From: Aureimonas sp. AU22
GTDB taxonomy: Bacteria; Pseudomonadota; Alphaproteobacteria; Rhizobiales; Rhizobiaceae
NCBI RefSeq assembly: GCF_001463745.1
Contig: NZ_BBWJ01000060.1
Location: 1-38,619, forward strand
Length of the DNA stretch: 38,619 bases
Direction of reading: 5' to 3'
Notes under the pieces: model-generated
Told to the model about the DNA's origin: nothing
Database searches by the model: none
Seen by the model: the letters and a program-made list of their open reading frames with translations, nothing else
Part shown: in pieces, positions 1 to 9,306 of the stretch
Layout: each line of letters begins with the position of its first letter
Position numbering within the stretch: the first letter of the stretch is position 1
Program-made: the position numbers and the translations under genes

Positions 1-129
1 CCGGAGGCCGCGACGCCTGCCGCACCGGCCCCCGCCGCTCCGGCAGCGCCTGCGGCTCCTGCTGCCCCCGCCGCCCCGGCCCCGGCCGCGGCGCCCGCCG
101 ACGGCGCAACACCGGCGCCGGCCCAGTAA
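1..129 (+). CDS. 3' end of an Ala/Pro-rich protein (partial)
   Basis: Reading frame 1 is open from the window edge to the TAA at 127-129 and encodes 42 residues, almost all Ala and Pro, ending in PAPAQ. Only this low-complexity tail is visible, so no family can be assigned. Such Ala/Pro tails occur on envelope and periplasmic proteins of Hyphomicrobiales (invasion-associated locus B-like proteins are one example), but that is a guess from composition. A rho-independent terminator follows 28 bp after the stop, which supports this being the real 3' end of a transcription unit. Confidence 0.6.
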   Translation, partial: PEAATPAAPAPAAPAAPAAPAAPAAPAPAAAPADGATPAPAQ

Positions 130-157
130 CCGGCGCCACCATCGCACCGATCTCCGG

Positions 158-190
158 AAAGCCGGGCCGCAAGGTCCGGCTTTCTTCGTT
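158..190 (+). terminator. Rho-independent terminator after the partial first gene
   Basis: AAAGCCGG (158-165) pairs perfectly with CCGGCTTT (176-183) across a 10-nt loop, followed by a T-rich stretch (TTCTTCGTT). It lies just downstream of the first stop codon and separates that gene from the yej-type operon. Confidence 0.75.
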
Positions 191-265
191 TGCGGGACCG
201 GTCCGGCCCGCCGCACGGGTGGACAGGGCTCCGGCGAAGCTTACACTTTCGTCAGACGCGCCTTT

Positions 266-294
266 CGCCCGAGGAAGGCCACAAAGCTCGGGCG
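266..294. repeat. Inverted repeat in the leader of the peptide-transporter operon
   Basis: CGCCCGAG (266-273) and CTCGGGCG (287-294) form a perfect 8-bp stem with a 13-nt loop, about 48 bp upstream of the first binding-protein start. There is no T tract, so it is not a typical terminator. It could be an operator or a leader hairpin. No function can be shown from the sequence. Confidence 0.35.
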
Positions 295-341
295 GGGTCC
301 GCTCATCCGGCGTTTGAAACGTGCCGGACCTGCCCTGCCGC

Positions 342-2321
342 ATGGAGATCGATTTGCCGCCAGTCTCGCGCGCCGTGTCCGCCCTGACCCTGACCGCTCT
401 CCTGGCCCTGTCGGCGGCCCCGGCGCTTGCGCAGGACACGCCAGCCGCGCCGGCCACCGGCGCAGCGGCGCAGGAAGCCGGGGAGTGGCGAACCTGGTCG
501 TCCCTGATCCGGCCCTCGAAATACGGCAACGACTTCGCGCATTACGACTTCGTGAACCCGGACGCTCCGAAGGGCGGGCGCCTCAACCTGCAGGCGGCCG
601 GCACGTTCGACAGCTTCAATCCGTTTCCCGTCCGCGGCACCCCGGCGGCGGGCTTCGCCGCCTTCGGCGGCGGCATCGCCTACGACACACTGATGGATCA
701 GGCTCTGGATGAGCCGGGCGTCAGCCACGGGCTGATCGCGGAGGCGATGCGCTATCCCGCCGACTTCTCGTCGGTGACCTTCCGCCTCGATCCAGCGGCG
801 ACGTTCCAGGACGGCCAGCCCATCACCGCGGACGACGTGGTCTGGACGTTCGAGACGGTGACGCGCCTGTCGCCGCTCTATGCCAACTACTACCACAACG
901 TCACGAGCGCCGCCGTGACCGGCGAGCGGGAGGTCACCTTCCGGTTCAACCAGACCGGAAACCGCGAGTTGCCCAACATCATGGGCGATCTCGTGGTGCT
1001 GCCGAAGCATTTCTGGGAAGGGACCGACGCACAGGGGCGCAAGCGCGACATCGACAACCCGACGCTCGAGATCCCGGTCGGGTCGGGCCCCTATCGGGTC
1101 AAGGCGTACCAGCCGGGCGCCACCATCACCTGGGAGCGCGTGGCCGACTACTGGGCGGCCGGCAAGGGGCCGCGCGTCGGCCGCTACAACTACGACGAGA
1201 TCCGCTACACCTATTTCCGCGACCAGAGCGCCGGCTGGGAGGCCTTCAAGCGCGGCGGCTTCTCGGACTACCGCTCGGAAAACAGTGCCGGACGCTGGGC
1301 GCAGGGGTACGATTTCCCGGCCTTTCGCGACGGACGCGTGAAAAAGGAAGCGATCGCTTCCGAGACGGGCGAGCCGATGCAGGGCTTCGTCCTGAACACG
1401 CGGCGCGAGAAGTTCGCCGACCCGCGCACCCGGCGCGCGCTCACCCTCGCCTACAATTTCGAGGAGATGAACCGGTCGCTCTTCTACGGCCAGTACGCCC
1501 GCACCACGAGCTACTTCCAGGGCACCGAGCTCGCCTCGTCCGGCCTGCCGAGCGAGGCGGAACTGCGGATCCTGGAGCCGCTGCGCGACCAGGTTCCGGC
1601 GGAGGTCTTCACGACACCCTTCACGCTGCCGGACTACAGCCAGCCGAACGCCGAGCGCACCTACCTGCGCGAGGCCTTCGAGCTCTTGACGCAGGCCGGC
1701 TGGAAGCGACAGGGCTCGCAACTCGTCAACGCGCGGGGAGAGCCGTTCCGCATCGAGTTCCTGGCCGCCGACCCCTCGTCGAGCCGGGTGATCGACCCCT
1801 TCGCCAACCAATTGAAGCGGCTGGGCATCGAGACCACGACGCGCATCGTCGACGCCTCGCAGTATCAGGCGCTCAGCAACGACTTCCAGTACGACATCGT
1901 GACCGACGTCATGGCGCAGTCGCTGTCTCCCGGCAACGAGCAGCGCGATTTCTGGTCGAGCGCCGCCGCCGGCCAGCCGGGCAGCCGCAACTCGCCGGGC
2001 ATCCGCAATCCGGTGGTCGACGCGATCATCGAGAAGATCATCTACGCGCCGGACCGCGACAGTCTCGTCGCGGCCACCCACGCGCTCGACCGGGTGCTTT
2101 TGTGGAACTTCTACGTCGTGCCGCAGTACCACAATCCCAGCGTCTGGCTGGCGTGGTGGGACAAGTTCGGCATGCCGGAGAAGCGTCCCGCCTATGCCGG
2201 CGTCGATCCGTTCTCCTGGTGGGTGAAGGGCGAGGTGCCCGTCGACACGCCGGCGGATCAGGCGGCCGCCGATGCGCCGGATCCGGCGGCCGCGCCCGCC
2301 ATCCCGCCGACGCGGCCGTGA
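342..2321 (+). CDS. yejA: Oligopeptide ABC transporter, periplasmic binding protein (YejA-like, first copy)
   Basis: 659 residues, the usual size for the SBP_bac_5 (DppA/OppA/YejA) family. It is predicted to capture oligopeptides in the periplasm for the YejB-YejE-YejF transporter encoded downstream. The N-terminus is a Sec-type signal peptide with a hydrophobic core (SALTLTALLALSA) and an ALA-QD cleavage site. After it come the opening typical of YejA proteins (HYDFVNPDAPKGGRL) and the family segments VTFRLDPAATFQDG and YKAYQPG-like stretches. The ATG at 342 is preferred because it gives a compact signal peptide. A GTG at 321 in the same frame is possible, and neither has a strong ribosome-binding site. 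The Ala/Pro/Asp-rich C-terminal tail is unusual but probably unstructured. The next gene starts 10 bp after the stop and encodes a paralogue. Confidence 0.9.
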   Translation: MEIDLPPVSRAVSALTLTALLALSAAPALAQDTPAAPATGAAAQEAGEWRTWSSLIRPSKYGNDFAHYDFVNPDAPKGGRLNLQAAGTFDSFNPFPVRGTPAAGFAAFGGGIAYDTLMDQALDEPGVSHGLIAEAMRYPADFSSVTFRLDPAATFQDGQPITADDVVWTFETVTRLSPLYANYYHNVTSAAVTGEREVTFRFNQTGNRELPNIMGDLVVLPKHFWEGTDAQGRKRDIDNPTLEIPVGSGPYRVKAYQPGATITWERVADYWAAGKGPRVGRYNYDEIRYTYFRDQSAGWEAFKRGGFSDYRSENSAGRWAQGYDFPAFRDGRVKKEAIASETGEPMQGFVLNTRREKFADPRTRRALTLAYNFEEMNRSLFYGQYARTTSYFQGTELASSGLPSEAELRILEPLRDQVPAEVFTTPFTLPDYSQPNAERTYLREAFELLTQAGWKRQGSQLVNARGEPFRIEFLAADPSSSRVIDPFANQLKRLGIETTTRIVDASQYQALSNDFQYDIVTDVMAQSLSPGNEQRDFWSSAAAGQPGSRNSPGIRNPVVDAIIEKIIYAPDRDSLVAATHALDRVLLWNFYVVPQYHNPSVWLAWWDKFGMPEKRPAYAGVDPFSWWVKGEVPVDTPADQAAADAPDPAAAPAIPPTRP

Positions 2322-2331
2322 GGCGTCGGGG

Positions 2332-4212
2332 ATGACGGACAGTTTCATCCGGCTGAGCCGACGCCATTTCGGCCAGCTCGCGCTGGCGGCCGCCGCCTCG
2401 GCCGCCCTGCCCCGCCTCTCCTTCGCCGACAATCCGAGCGACACGCCGCTGCACGGCATCTCGGCCTTCGGCGATCTGAAATATCCGGTGGGCTACACAC
2501 ATTTCGACTATGCCAGCCTCGACGCGCCGAAGGGCGGGCGGTTCACCTTCACCGTGCCGAGCTGGTTCTTCAACCAATCGCCGGACACGTTCGATACGTT
2601 CAACACCCTGGTGCTGCAGGGAAACGCGCCGCCGCGCATGGAGATGCTCTACGAGGGCCTGATGCTCTCGACGCTGGACGAGCCGGACGCGCTCTACGGG
2701 CTGCTGGCGAAAAGCGTCGCGGTCTCCGCCGACGGCAACCGCTTCACCTTCAGGCTTCGACCCGAAGCACGCTTCTCGACCGGCGCCGCGGTGACCGCCG
2801 CCGACGTCGTGTTCTCCTACGAGACGCTGAAGACGGACGGGCATCCCGCGATGGCGATCCAGCTCGTCGAGGTGACCGAAGTCGCGGCCGAGGACGAGCG
2901 GACGGTGCGCATCGTCTTCTCCGGGCGGCAGACCGTGGTGAGCGCGCTGGCTGCCCTGTCGATGCCGATCGTGCCGGCCGCCTTCTTCGCCGACCGACCC
3001 TTCACGCAAGGTGGTTTCGAGGCCATCCCGGGCTCGGGTGCCTGGGAGGTCGGCCGGTTCGTCGGCGGCCGCTTCATCGAATACGAGAAGCGCGCCGACT
3101 ACTGGGGCCGGGACATGCCCTTCGCCAAGGGGCTCGGTCACTTCCAGACGATCCGCGTCGAGTGCTTCCGCGATCGCCAGGCTTCGCTCGAGGCCTTCAA
3201 GAAGGGCGACGTCACCTATCGCGAGGAGTTCACGACAAGAGCCTGGGCAAGCGAATACAACTTTCCCGCCATTCAGGACGGTCGCGTCAAGCGCGACATC
3301 CTCCCCGGCGAGAAATGGCCGAACTTCCAGTGCTGGGCGCTGAACCAGCGCCGGGCACAGTTCGCGGACGCGCGCGTGCGCCGCGCGATCAACCTGTGCT
3401 TCGACTTCGAGTGGACCAACGCCAACCTCCTGTTCGGCCTGCGCCAGCACTCGCAGTCGCCGTTCGTGCTGTCGGACTACGTGGCGACCGGCGCCCCTTC
3501 GCCGGAGGAACTGGCGATCCTGGAGCCGCTCCGTGCGGACTTGCCCGCGGAGGTCTTCGGCGAGGTCTGGACGCAACCCGTCACCGACGCGTCCGGCCGG
3601 GACCGCCGCACATTGCGCGAAGCATCGGAGCTTCTGACCGCCGCAGGCTGGACGCGCCGGGGCTCGAGCCTCATCGACGCCGCGGGCCAGCCGTTCCGCC
3701 TGGAATATCTTCTGAACGATCCCGAACAGGGCCGCGTCTACGGCAAGATGGTCGAGAACATGAAGCTTCTCGGCATCGACGCCACGATGCGCGTGGTGGA
3801 CGCCGCGCAGTATCAGGACCGGCTGAGCCGCTTCGACTTCGACATGATTCTCTGCCGCTTCGGCTTCAACGGAACGCCGACGCGCGAGGGCTTGTCGATC
3901 TTCTTCGGCTCGCAGGCCCGCGATCGCCAGGGCTCCTACAACTATCCCGGCATGGCGAGCCCCGCCGTCGACAAGCTGCTCGACCGGATCGGCGAGGCGA
4001 AGAGCCGCGACGAGCTGACGCTCGTGATGCGCGTTCTCGACCGGGTCCTGCGCTGGCGCCTCGACTGGATCCCCAACATCCACGCCGAGGGTCATGCCAG
4101 CGCCTGGTGGGACATGTTCGGCATGGCACCCACCATGCCCGATTACGGCTTCCCGGTGGAACAGCTCTGGTGGTACGACGAATCCAAGGCCAGGGCGGCC
4201 GGCCGGGCGTAG
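2332..4212 (+). CDS. Oligopeptide ABC transporter, periplasmic binding protein (YejA-like, second copy, Tat signal)
   Basis: 626 residues, SBP_bac_5 family. It is clearly paralogous to the preceding protein: both have the HFDYASLDAPKGGR-type start, the EAFKKGD / EAFKRGG segment, a DGRVK motif and a Trp-rich C-terminus. The leader begins MTDSFIRLSRRHFGQL and then becomes Ala-rich. SRRHFGQL matches the twin-arginine consensus, so export by Tat is likely, unlike the Sec signal of the first copy. The ATG at 2332 is chosen because it places this signal at the N-terminus; the frame is open further upstream but those codons overlap the previous gene. Two binding proteins for one transporter suggests different peptide ligands. 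This is inference. Confidence 0.9.
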   Translation: MTDSFIRLSRRHFGQLALAAAASAALPRLSFADNPSDTPLHGISAFGDLKYPVGYTHFDYASLDAPKGGRFTFTVPSWFFNQSPDTFDTFNTLVLQGNAPPRMEMLYEGLMLSTLDEPDALYGLLAKSVAVSADGNRFTFRLRPEARFSTGAAVTAADVVFSYETLKTDGHPAMAIQLVEVTEVAAEDERTVRIVFSGRQTVVSALAALSMPIVPAAFFADRPFTQGGFEAIPGSGAWEVGRFVGGRFIEYEKRADYWGRDMPFAKGLGHFQTIRVECFRDRQASLEAFKKGDVTYREEFTTRAWASEYNFPAIQDGRVKRDILPGEKWPNFQCWALNQRRAQFADARVRRAINLCFDFEWTNANLLFGLRQHSQSPFVLSDYVATGAPSPEELAILEPLRADLPAEVFGEVWTQPVTDASGRDRRTLREASELLTAAGWTRRGSSLIDAAGQPFRLEYLLNDPEQGRVYGKMVENMKLLGIDATMRVVDAAQYQDRLSRFDFDMILCRFGFNGTPTREGLSIFFGSQARDRQGSYNYPGMASPAVDKLLDRIGEAKSRDELTLVMRVLDRVLRWRLDWIPNIHAEGHASAWWDMFGMAPTMPDYGFPVEQLWWYDESKARAAGRA

Positions 4213-4250
4213 TCCCGCCGATGCCAGCCTTCGCGCAACGGAACCGGTGA

Positions 4251-5336
4251 ATGGCAGCCTACATCCTCCGACGCCTTCTCCTGATGATCCCGACGCTGCT
4301 CGGCATCATGGCCGTGTCCTTCGTGGTCATCCAGTTCGCGCCGGGTGGGCCGGTGGAGCAGGTGATCGCCGGCCTTCAGGGCCAGGGCGGCGGCGCGGCG
4401 GATCGCCTCGGCGGCGGTGGCGGCGACATGGCCGCGCAGAGCGGCGAGACGTCCGGCTATCGCGGCGCGCAAGGGCTCGACCCCGAGTTCATCAAGCGCC
4501 TGGAGGAGCAGTTCGGCTTCGACAAGCCCGCCTACCAGCGCTTCGGCGAGATGATCTGGAACTACGCCCGCTTCGACTTCGGCACGAGCTTCTTCTCCAA
4601 CGCCACCGTGGTGGATCTCGTGCTGCAGAAGCTCCCCGTCTCGATCTCGCTCGGCCTTTGGATCACGCTCCTGTCCTACGTGATTTCGATCCCGCTCGGC
4701 ATCCGCAAGGCGCTGCACGAGGGCACGCGCTTCGACACCTGGACGAGCGCGGTCATCATCGTCGCCTACGCCATTCCCGGCTTCCTATTCGCCGTGCTCC
4801 TGATCGTCCTGTTCGCGGGCGGCTCGTTCCTCGACTGGTTCCCGCTGCGGGGCCTCACCTCCGACAACTGGGCGCAGCTGTCCTGGCCGGAGCGGATCGT
4901 CGACTACTTCTGGCACCTGACGCTGCCGCTCATCGCGCTGTCGCTCTCGGCCTTCGCGACCACGACGCTGCTGACGAAGAACTCCTTCCTCGACGAGATC
5001 CGCAAGCAATACGTGACGACCGCGCGCGCCAAGGGCCTCACCGAGCGGCGCGTCCTCTACGGCCACGTCTTCCGCAATGCCATGCTGATCATCGTCGCCG
5101 GCTTTCCCGGCGCCTTCATCTCGGCCTTCTTCGCCGGCTCGCTCCTGATCGAGACCATCTTCTCGCTCGACGGGCTTGGCCTCCTGTCCTTCGAGAGCAT
5201 CTACAAGCGGGACTATCCGGTGGTCTTCGCCACGCTCTACATCTTCTCCCTGATCGGCCTTCTGACGACCCTGATCTCCGACCTCACCTATACCTGGATC
5301 GATCCGCGCATCGATTTCGAGCGGCGGGAGGTCTGA
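4251..5336 (+). CDS. yejB: Oligopeptide ABC transporter permease (YejB)
   Basis: 361-residue inner-membrane permease of the BPD_transp_1 (DppB/OppB) class. It begins with the typical first membrane helix (YILRRLLLMIPTLLGIMAVS) followed by FAPGGPVEQ. A large periplasmic loop rich in Gly (about residues 44-75) precedes the permease core. The EAA-type cytoplasmic loop reads VTTARAKGLTERRVLYGHVFRNA, the site that contacts the ATPase. The YejB subgroup is recognisable by its long periplasmic insertion and by the neighbouring yejA, yejE and yejF genes. The stop is followed after 3 bp by the GTG of yejE, so the two permeases are probably translated together. Confidence 0.93.
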   Translation: MAAYILRRLLLMIPTLLGIMAVSFVVIQFAPGGPVEQVIAGLQGQGGGAADRLGGGGGDMAAQSGETSGYRGAQGLDPEFIKRLEEQFGFDKPAYQRFGEMIWNYARFDFGTSFFSNATVVDLVLQKLPVSISLGLWITLLSYVISIPLGIRKALHEGTRFDTWTSAVIIVAYAIPGFLFAVLLIVLFAGGSFLDWFPLRGLTSDNWAQLSWPERIVDYFWHLTLPLIALSLSAFATTTLLTKNSFLDEIRKQYVTTARAKGLTERRVLYGHVFRNAMLIIVAGFPGAFISAFFAGSLLIETIFSLDGLGLLSFESIYKRDYPVVFATLYIFSLIGLLTTLISDLTYTWIDPRIDFERREV

Positions 5337-5339
5337 TCC

Positions 5340-6563
5340 GTGACCAATACCGTGGAAGAGCGTAACGCCAAGGACCGTCCGCCGGAGCCCGCGATGCTGC
5401 GCGAGGCGCAAGGGGGCGCCAGCGGCGTCGCGCAGAACGCGCCGCCCGTCGTGGCGATGGGCCGCCCGCCCCGCCTGTCGCCGCTCAACCAGCGCCGCTG
5501 GCAGAACTTCAAGGCCAACCGGCGCGGCTGGTGGTCGCTCTGGATCTTCGCGATCCTCTTCGTCGTGACGCTGTTCGCGGAGTTCGTGGCCAACGACAAG
5601 CCGATCCTGATCTCCTACAAAGACGCGTACTACGCGCCGATCTTCACCGACTACCCCGAAGAGGTCTTCGGCGGCTTCCTGCCCGTCACCAACTACCGCG
5701 ACCCGTTCATCCAGGACGAGATCGCCGCCAACGGCTGGATGGTCTGGCCGCCGATCCGCTACTCCTACCAGAGCGTCAACAACGAGATCCCGACGCCCGC
5801 GCCCTCGCCGCCCTCCTGGACCTTCTCGAAGGAGGAGCGCTGCGCGCGCTATCCCGGCGGGGTGTCAGACCCCAACTGCGTCGTCGGCAACTGGAACTGG
5901 CTCGGCACGGACGACCAGGCGCGCGACGTGCTGGCCCGCCTGATCTACGGGTTCCGGGTCTCGGTCCTCTTCGGCCTCGTGCTGACGGCGGCGTCCGCCG
6001 TGATCGGCGTCTTCGCGGGTGCGGTGCAGGGCTATTTCGGCGGCTGGGTGGACCTACTCTTCCAGCGCTTCATCGAGATCTGGTCGTCGATCCCGGTGCT
6101 CTACCTCCTCCTCATCGTCGCCGCGATCCTGCCGCCGGGTTTCTGGATCCTGCTCGGCATCATGCTCCTGTTTTCCTGGGTGGCGTTCGTTGGCGTCGTG
6201 CGCGCCGAGTTCCTGCGCGCGCGCAACTTCGAATACGTCAACGCCGCCCGGGCGCTTGGCGTCGGCGACTGGACCATCATGGGCCGGCACCTCCTGCCCA
6301 ACGCCATGGTCGCGACGCTGACCTTCCTGCCCTTCATCCTGAACGGCTCGATCACGACGCTCACCTCGCTCGACTTCCTCGGCTTCGGTCTGCCGCCCGG
6401 TTCGCCTTCGCTCGGCGAACTCCTGGCGCAGGGGCGCAACAACCTGCAAGCGCCCTGGCTCGGCATTTCGGGCTTCGTGGTCCTGTCGCTGATGCTCTCG
6501 CTTCTCGTCTTCGTCGGCGAGGCGGTGCGCGACGCCTTCGACCCCCGCAAGAGCTTCCGGTGA
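5340..6563 (+). CDS. yejE: Oligopeptide ABC transporter permease (YejE)
   Basis: 407 residues, DppC/OppC-type permease with the N-terminal OppC_N segment (LSPLNQRRWQNFKANRRGWW, about residues 43-62). A long periplasmic region with the YejE-typical DYPEEVFGGFLPVTNYRDPFI follows, then the BPD_transp_1 core. The sequence NWLGTDDQARDVLARLIYGFR is the standard 'GTD..GRD..SRL.YG' block before the core helices, and the EAA loop reads VNAARALGVGDWTIMGRHLLPNA. Translation starts at GTG 3 bp after yejB, the only start that includes the N-terminal helix context. It forms the heterodimeric membrane channel with YejB. A CDF transporter gene follows 7 bp after the stop. Confidence 0.93.
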   Translation: MTNTVEERNAKDRPPEPAMLREAQGGASGVAQNAPPVVAMGRPPRLSPLNQRRWQNFKANRRGWWSLWIFAILFVVTLFAEFVANDKPILISYKDAYYAPIFTDYPEEVFGGFLPVTNYRDPFIQDEIAANGWMVWPPIRYSYQSVNNEIPTPAPSPPSWTFSKEERCARYPGGVSDPNCVVGNWNWLGTDDQARDVLARLIYGFRVSVLFGLVLTAASAVIGVFAGAVQGYFGGWVDLLFQRFIEIWSSIPVLYLLLIVAAILPPGFWILLGIMLLFSWVAFVGVVRAEFLRARNFEYVNAARALGVGDWTIMGRHLLPNAMVATLTFLPFILNGSITTLTSLDFLGFGLPPGSPSLGELLAQGRNNLQAPWLGISGFVVLSLMLSLLVFVGEAVRDAFDPRKSFR

Positions 6564-6570
6564 GACAGCT

Positions 6571-7638
6571 ATGAGCGCCCATCACGGCCATTCCCACGAT
6601 CACGCCGACGGCCACGATCATCACGACCACGCGGCGCATGCCGGCACCAAGCGGCTCGGGATCGCCGCGGCGCTCACCGGCCTCTTCATGCTGGCCGAGA
6701 TTGTCGGCGGGCTGATCTCCGGCTCGCTGGCACTCCTGGCGGACGCCGGCCACATGTTCGTGGACTTCGCCGGGCTGGTTCTGGCATTCGCCGCCGCGCG
6801 GCTCGCGCTTCGACCGGCGGATGCAAGGCGTTCCTACGGCTACGACCGGTTCCAGATTCTCGTCGCCTATTCCAACGGCCTCGTCCTCTTCGGCATCACG
6901 GCGGTGATCATCTACGAGGCGTGGCGGCGCTACGCCGAACCGGTCGAGATACTGGCGGGGCCGATGCTGGTGGTCGCGATCGGGGGCCTCCTCGTCAACA
7001 TCGCGGCCTTCTTCGTCCTCCACGGCGGCGACAAAGAGGACCTGAACATGCGTGGAGCCCTGCTCCATGTGTTGGGCGATCTCCTGGGCTCCGTCGCCGC
7101 GATCGTCGCCTCGCTCGTCATCATGGCGACGGGCTGGACCCAGATCGATCCGATCCTGTCCGTCCTCGTGTGCCTGCTGATCCTCACCAACGCCTGGCGT
7201 CTCGTGCGCGAATCCGCCCATGTCCTCCTCGAAGGCGCCCCGGCCGGCGTCGATGGCACGGAGGTCGGGCGGCGCCTGCGCGAAAGGGTGGCCGGTGTCG
7301 AGGACGTGCACCATGTCCACGTCTGGATGATCACCCCGCGCCGGCGTGCCGCGACGCTGCATGTCTGCGTGCCGGAGGATACCGAAGGCACCGACGTGGT
7401 GCGGCGAGTAAAGGCGGAACTCAGCACGGCCTTCTCCATCGACCATGCCACGGTCGAACTGGAGCACGGTCGCTGCGCCGACGCGGACAGCGAATGCGGG
7501 AGTGGGCACGCCCACGACCATCACGACCATGCCGGACCGGGCAAACACCACGATCATGCCCATGCGCACGGCCACGACCACCATGACCACGCGAGGGAGC
7601 ATCGCCACTCCCACGACCCCCTGCCCCGTCCGGCCTGA
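6571..7638 (+). CDS. Cation diffusion facilitator (CDF) metal exporter with His-rich termini
   Basis: 355 residues. This inner-membrane proton/divalent-cation antiporter (ZitB/CzcD/DmeF type, most often Zn, Co or Ni) has about six membrane helices. The metal-site motif of helix 2 is H61-M-F-V-D65, and that of helix 5 is H166-V-L-G-D170. An HxxxD pair in both helices is typical of zinc-type CDFs. The cytoplasmic C-terminal domain contains GVEDVHHVHVWMI. Both ends are extremely His-rich: about 12 His in the first 23 residues and a long HDHHDHAHAHGHDHH-like tail, likely metal-sensing or buffering. The gene lies between yejE (7 bp gap) and yejF (15 bp gap), inside a peptide-transporter operon, and probably shares its transcript. 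The metal cannot be determined from sequence. Confidence 0.92.
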   Translation: MSAHHGHSHDHADGHDHHDHAAHAGTKRLGIAAALTGLFMLAEIVGGLISGSLALLADAGHMFVDFAGLVLAFAAARLALRPADARRSYGYDRFQILVAYSNGLVLFGITAVIIYEAWRRYAEPVEILAGPMLVVAIGGLLVNIAAFFVLHGGDKEDLNMRGALLHVLGDLLGSVAAIVASLVIMATGWTQIDPILSVLVCLLILTNAWRLVRESAHVLLEGAPAGVDGTEVGRRLRERVAGVEDVHHVHVWMITPRRRAATLHVCVPEDTEGTDVVRRVKAELSTAFSIDHATVELEHGRCADADSECGSGHAHDHHDHAGPGKHHDHAHAHGHDHHDHAREHRHSHDPLPRPA

Positions 7639-7653
7639 GAGGACCAACGCCCC

Positions 7654-9306
7654 TTGAGCCAGATCGCCCCCCGCACCGCCGCCTCGCCCCTTCTCGACGT
7701 GCGCGATCTCCAGGTCGCCTTCCACCAGAACGGCGAGACGAGCCTTGCCGTCAAAGGTGTGTCCTTCTCGATCGCCAAGGGCGAGACCGTGGCGCTCGTC
7801 GGCGAATCGGGCTCGGGCAAGTCCGTGTCGGCCCTCTCGATCCTGAAGCTCCTGCCCTACCCCTCCGCCAGCCATCCGGGCGGCGCGGTGTTCTTCGAGG
7901 GGCGCGACCTCATCGCCGCGCCCGACAAGGAACTGCGCGGCGTGCGCGGCAACAAGATCTCGATGATCTTCCAGGAGCCGATGAGCTCGCTCAACCCGCT
8001 CCACACGATCGAGCGGCAGATCGGCGAGGTTATGAAGATCCATCGCGGCCTATCCGACAAGGCCGCGCGCGAGCGAACGCTGGAGCTTCTCGTCCAAGTC
8101 GGCATCCGCGAGCCGGAAAAGCGCCTCGGCTCCTATCCCCATCAGCTGTCCGGCGGCCAGCGCCAGCGCGTGATGATCGCGATGGCGCTCGCCAACGAGC
8201 CCGACCTCCTGATCGCCGACGAGCCGACCACGGCGCTCGACGTCACGGTGCAGGCGCAGATCCTGGAACTCCTGAAGACGCTCCAGGCCGAGCGCGACAT
8301 GGGCCTCCTCTTCATCACCCATGATCTCGGCATCGTGCGACGGATCGCCGACCGGGTCTGCGTGATGTATCGCGGCGAGATCGTGGAGACCGGGCCGACG
8401 GCGGAGATCTTCTCCGACCCGCAGCACGCCTATACGAAGCACCTTCTCGCCGCCGAGCCGAAGGGCCGCCCGCCCGCCGCCAACGTCAACGCGCCGCTCG
8501 TCATGGAGGGCAAGGGCGTGAAGGTCTGGTTCCCCGTGCGAACCGGTCTCATGCGACGCATCACCGACCACGTGAAGGCCGTCAACGGCATCGATATCGC
8601 AGTGCGCGCCGGCCAGACGGTCGGCGTCGTCGGCGAATCGGGCTCGGGCAAGACGACCCTCGGCCTTGCCCTTTGCCGCATGATCGCGAGCCAGGGGGAG
8701 ATCCGCTTCGACGGCGAGCGGATCGACACGAAGTCCTCGCGCGAGATGCGCGACTGGCGCGACCGCATCCAGATCGTCTTCCAGGACCCCTACGGCTCGC
8801 TCAGCCCCCGCATGCCCATCGCCGACATCGTGGCGGAAGGGCTGCAGGTGCACCAGCGCAAGCTTTCGGGGCCCGAGCGCGACGCGCGCGTCGTCTCGGC
8901 GCTCACCGAGGTCGGCCTCGATCCGGCAACCCGCTTCCGCTACCCGCACGAGTTCTCCGGCGGCCAGCGCCAGCGTGTCGCCATCGCCCGGGCCATGGTG
9001 CTCAACCCGCGCTTCGTCATGCTGGACGAGCCGACCTCGGCGCTCGACATGAGCGTGCAGGCGCAGGTCGTCGATCTCCTGCGCGACCTGCAGCGCAAGC
9101 ACGACCTCGCCTATCTCTTCATCAGCCACGACCTCAAGGTCGTGCGCGCGCTCGCCAACGAAGTGATCGTGATGCGCGGCGGCGAAGTGGTGGAGCGCGG
9201 GCCCGCGGAGGAGATCTTCGAGCGGCCGAAGACCGACTACACCAAGGCCCTGATGGCTGCCGCCTTCCGCATCGAGGCGTCGGGCAGCGGGAACGTCGCC
9301 CAGTGA
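7654..9306 (+). CDS. yejF: Oligopeptide ABC transporter ATPase, two ABC domains (YejF)
   Basis: 550 residues with two complete nucleotide-binding domains in one chain, as in YejF. The first has Walker A GESGSGKS at residues 50-57, signature LSGGQRQR and Walker [13 protein letters not shown]. The second has Walker A GESGSGKT at 327-334, signature FSGGQRQR and Walker [13 protein letters not shown]. Both carry the oligopeptide-ATPase C-terminal extension ([12 protein letters not shown] and [11 protein letters not shown]). It energises the YejB-YejE channel from the cytoplasm. The start is TTG at 7654, supported by the purine-rich AGAGGA 11-16 bp upstream. The last four bases overlap the GTG of the next gene (GTGA). 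Confidence 0.93.
   Translation: MSQIAPRTAASPLLDVRDLQVAFHQNGETSLAVKGVSFSIAKGETVALVGESGSGKSVSALSILKLLPYPSASHPGGAVFFEGRDLIAAPDKELRGVRGNKISMIFQEPMSSLNPLHTIERQIGEVMKIHRGLSDKAARERTLELLVQVGIREPEKRLGSYPHQLSGGQRQRVMIAMALANEPDLLIADEPTTALDVTVQAQILELLKTLQAERDMGLLFITHDLGIVRRIADRVCVMYRGEIVETGPTAEIFSDPQHAYTKHLLAAEPKGRPPAANVNAPLVMEGKGVKVWFPVRTGLMRRITDHVKAVNGIDIAVRAGQTVGVVGESGSGKTTLGLALCRMIASQGEIRFDGERIDTKSSREMRDWRDRIQIVFQDPYGSLSPRMPIADIVAEGLQVHQRKLSGPERDARVVSALTEVGLDPATRFRYPHEFSGGQRQRVAIARAMVLNPRFVMLDEPTSALDMSVQAQVVDLLRDLQRKHDLAYLFISHDLKVVRALANEVIVMRGGEVVERGPAEEIFERPKTDYTKALMAAAFRIEASGSGNVAQ

Noticed and set aside
303-2459. Long open frame on the - strand opposite the first yejA-like gene
   Set aside because: It is a GC-bias mirror of the sense gene. 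The translation is Arg/Gly/Val/Ala-rich without a recognisable domain, and the sense strand has a clear family match and signal peptide.
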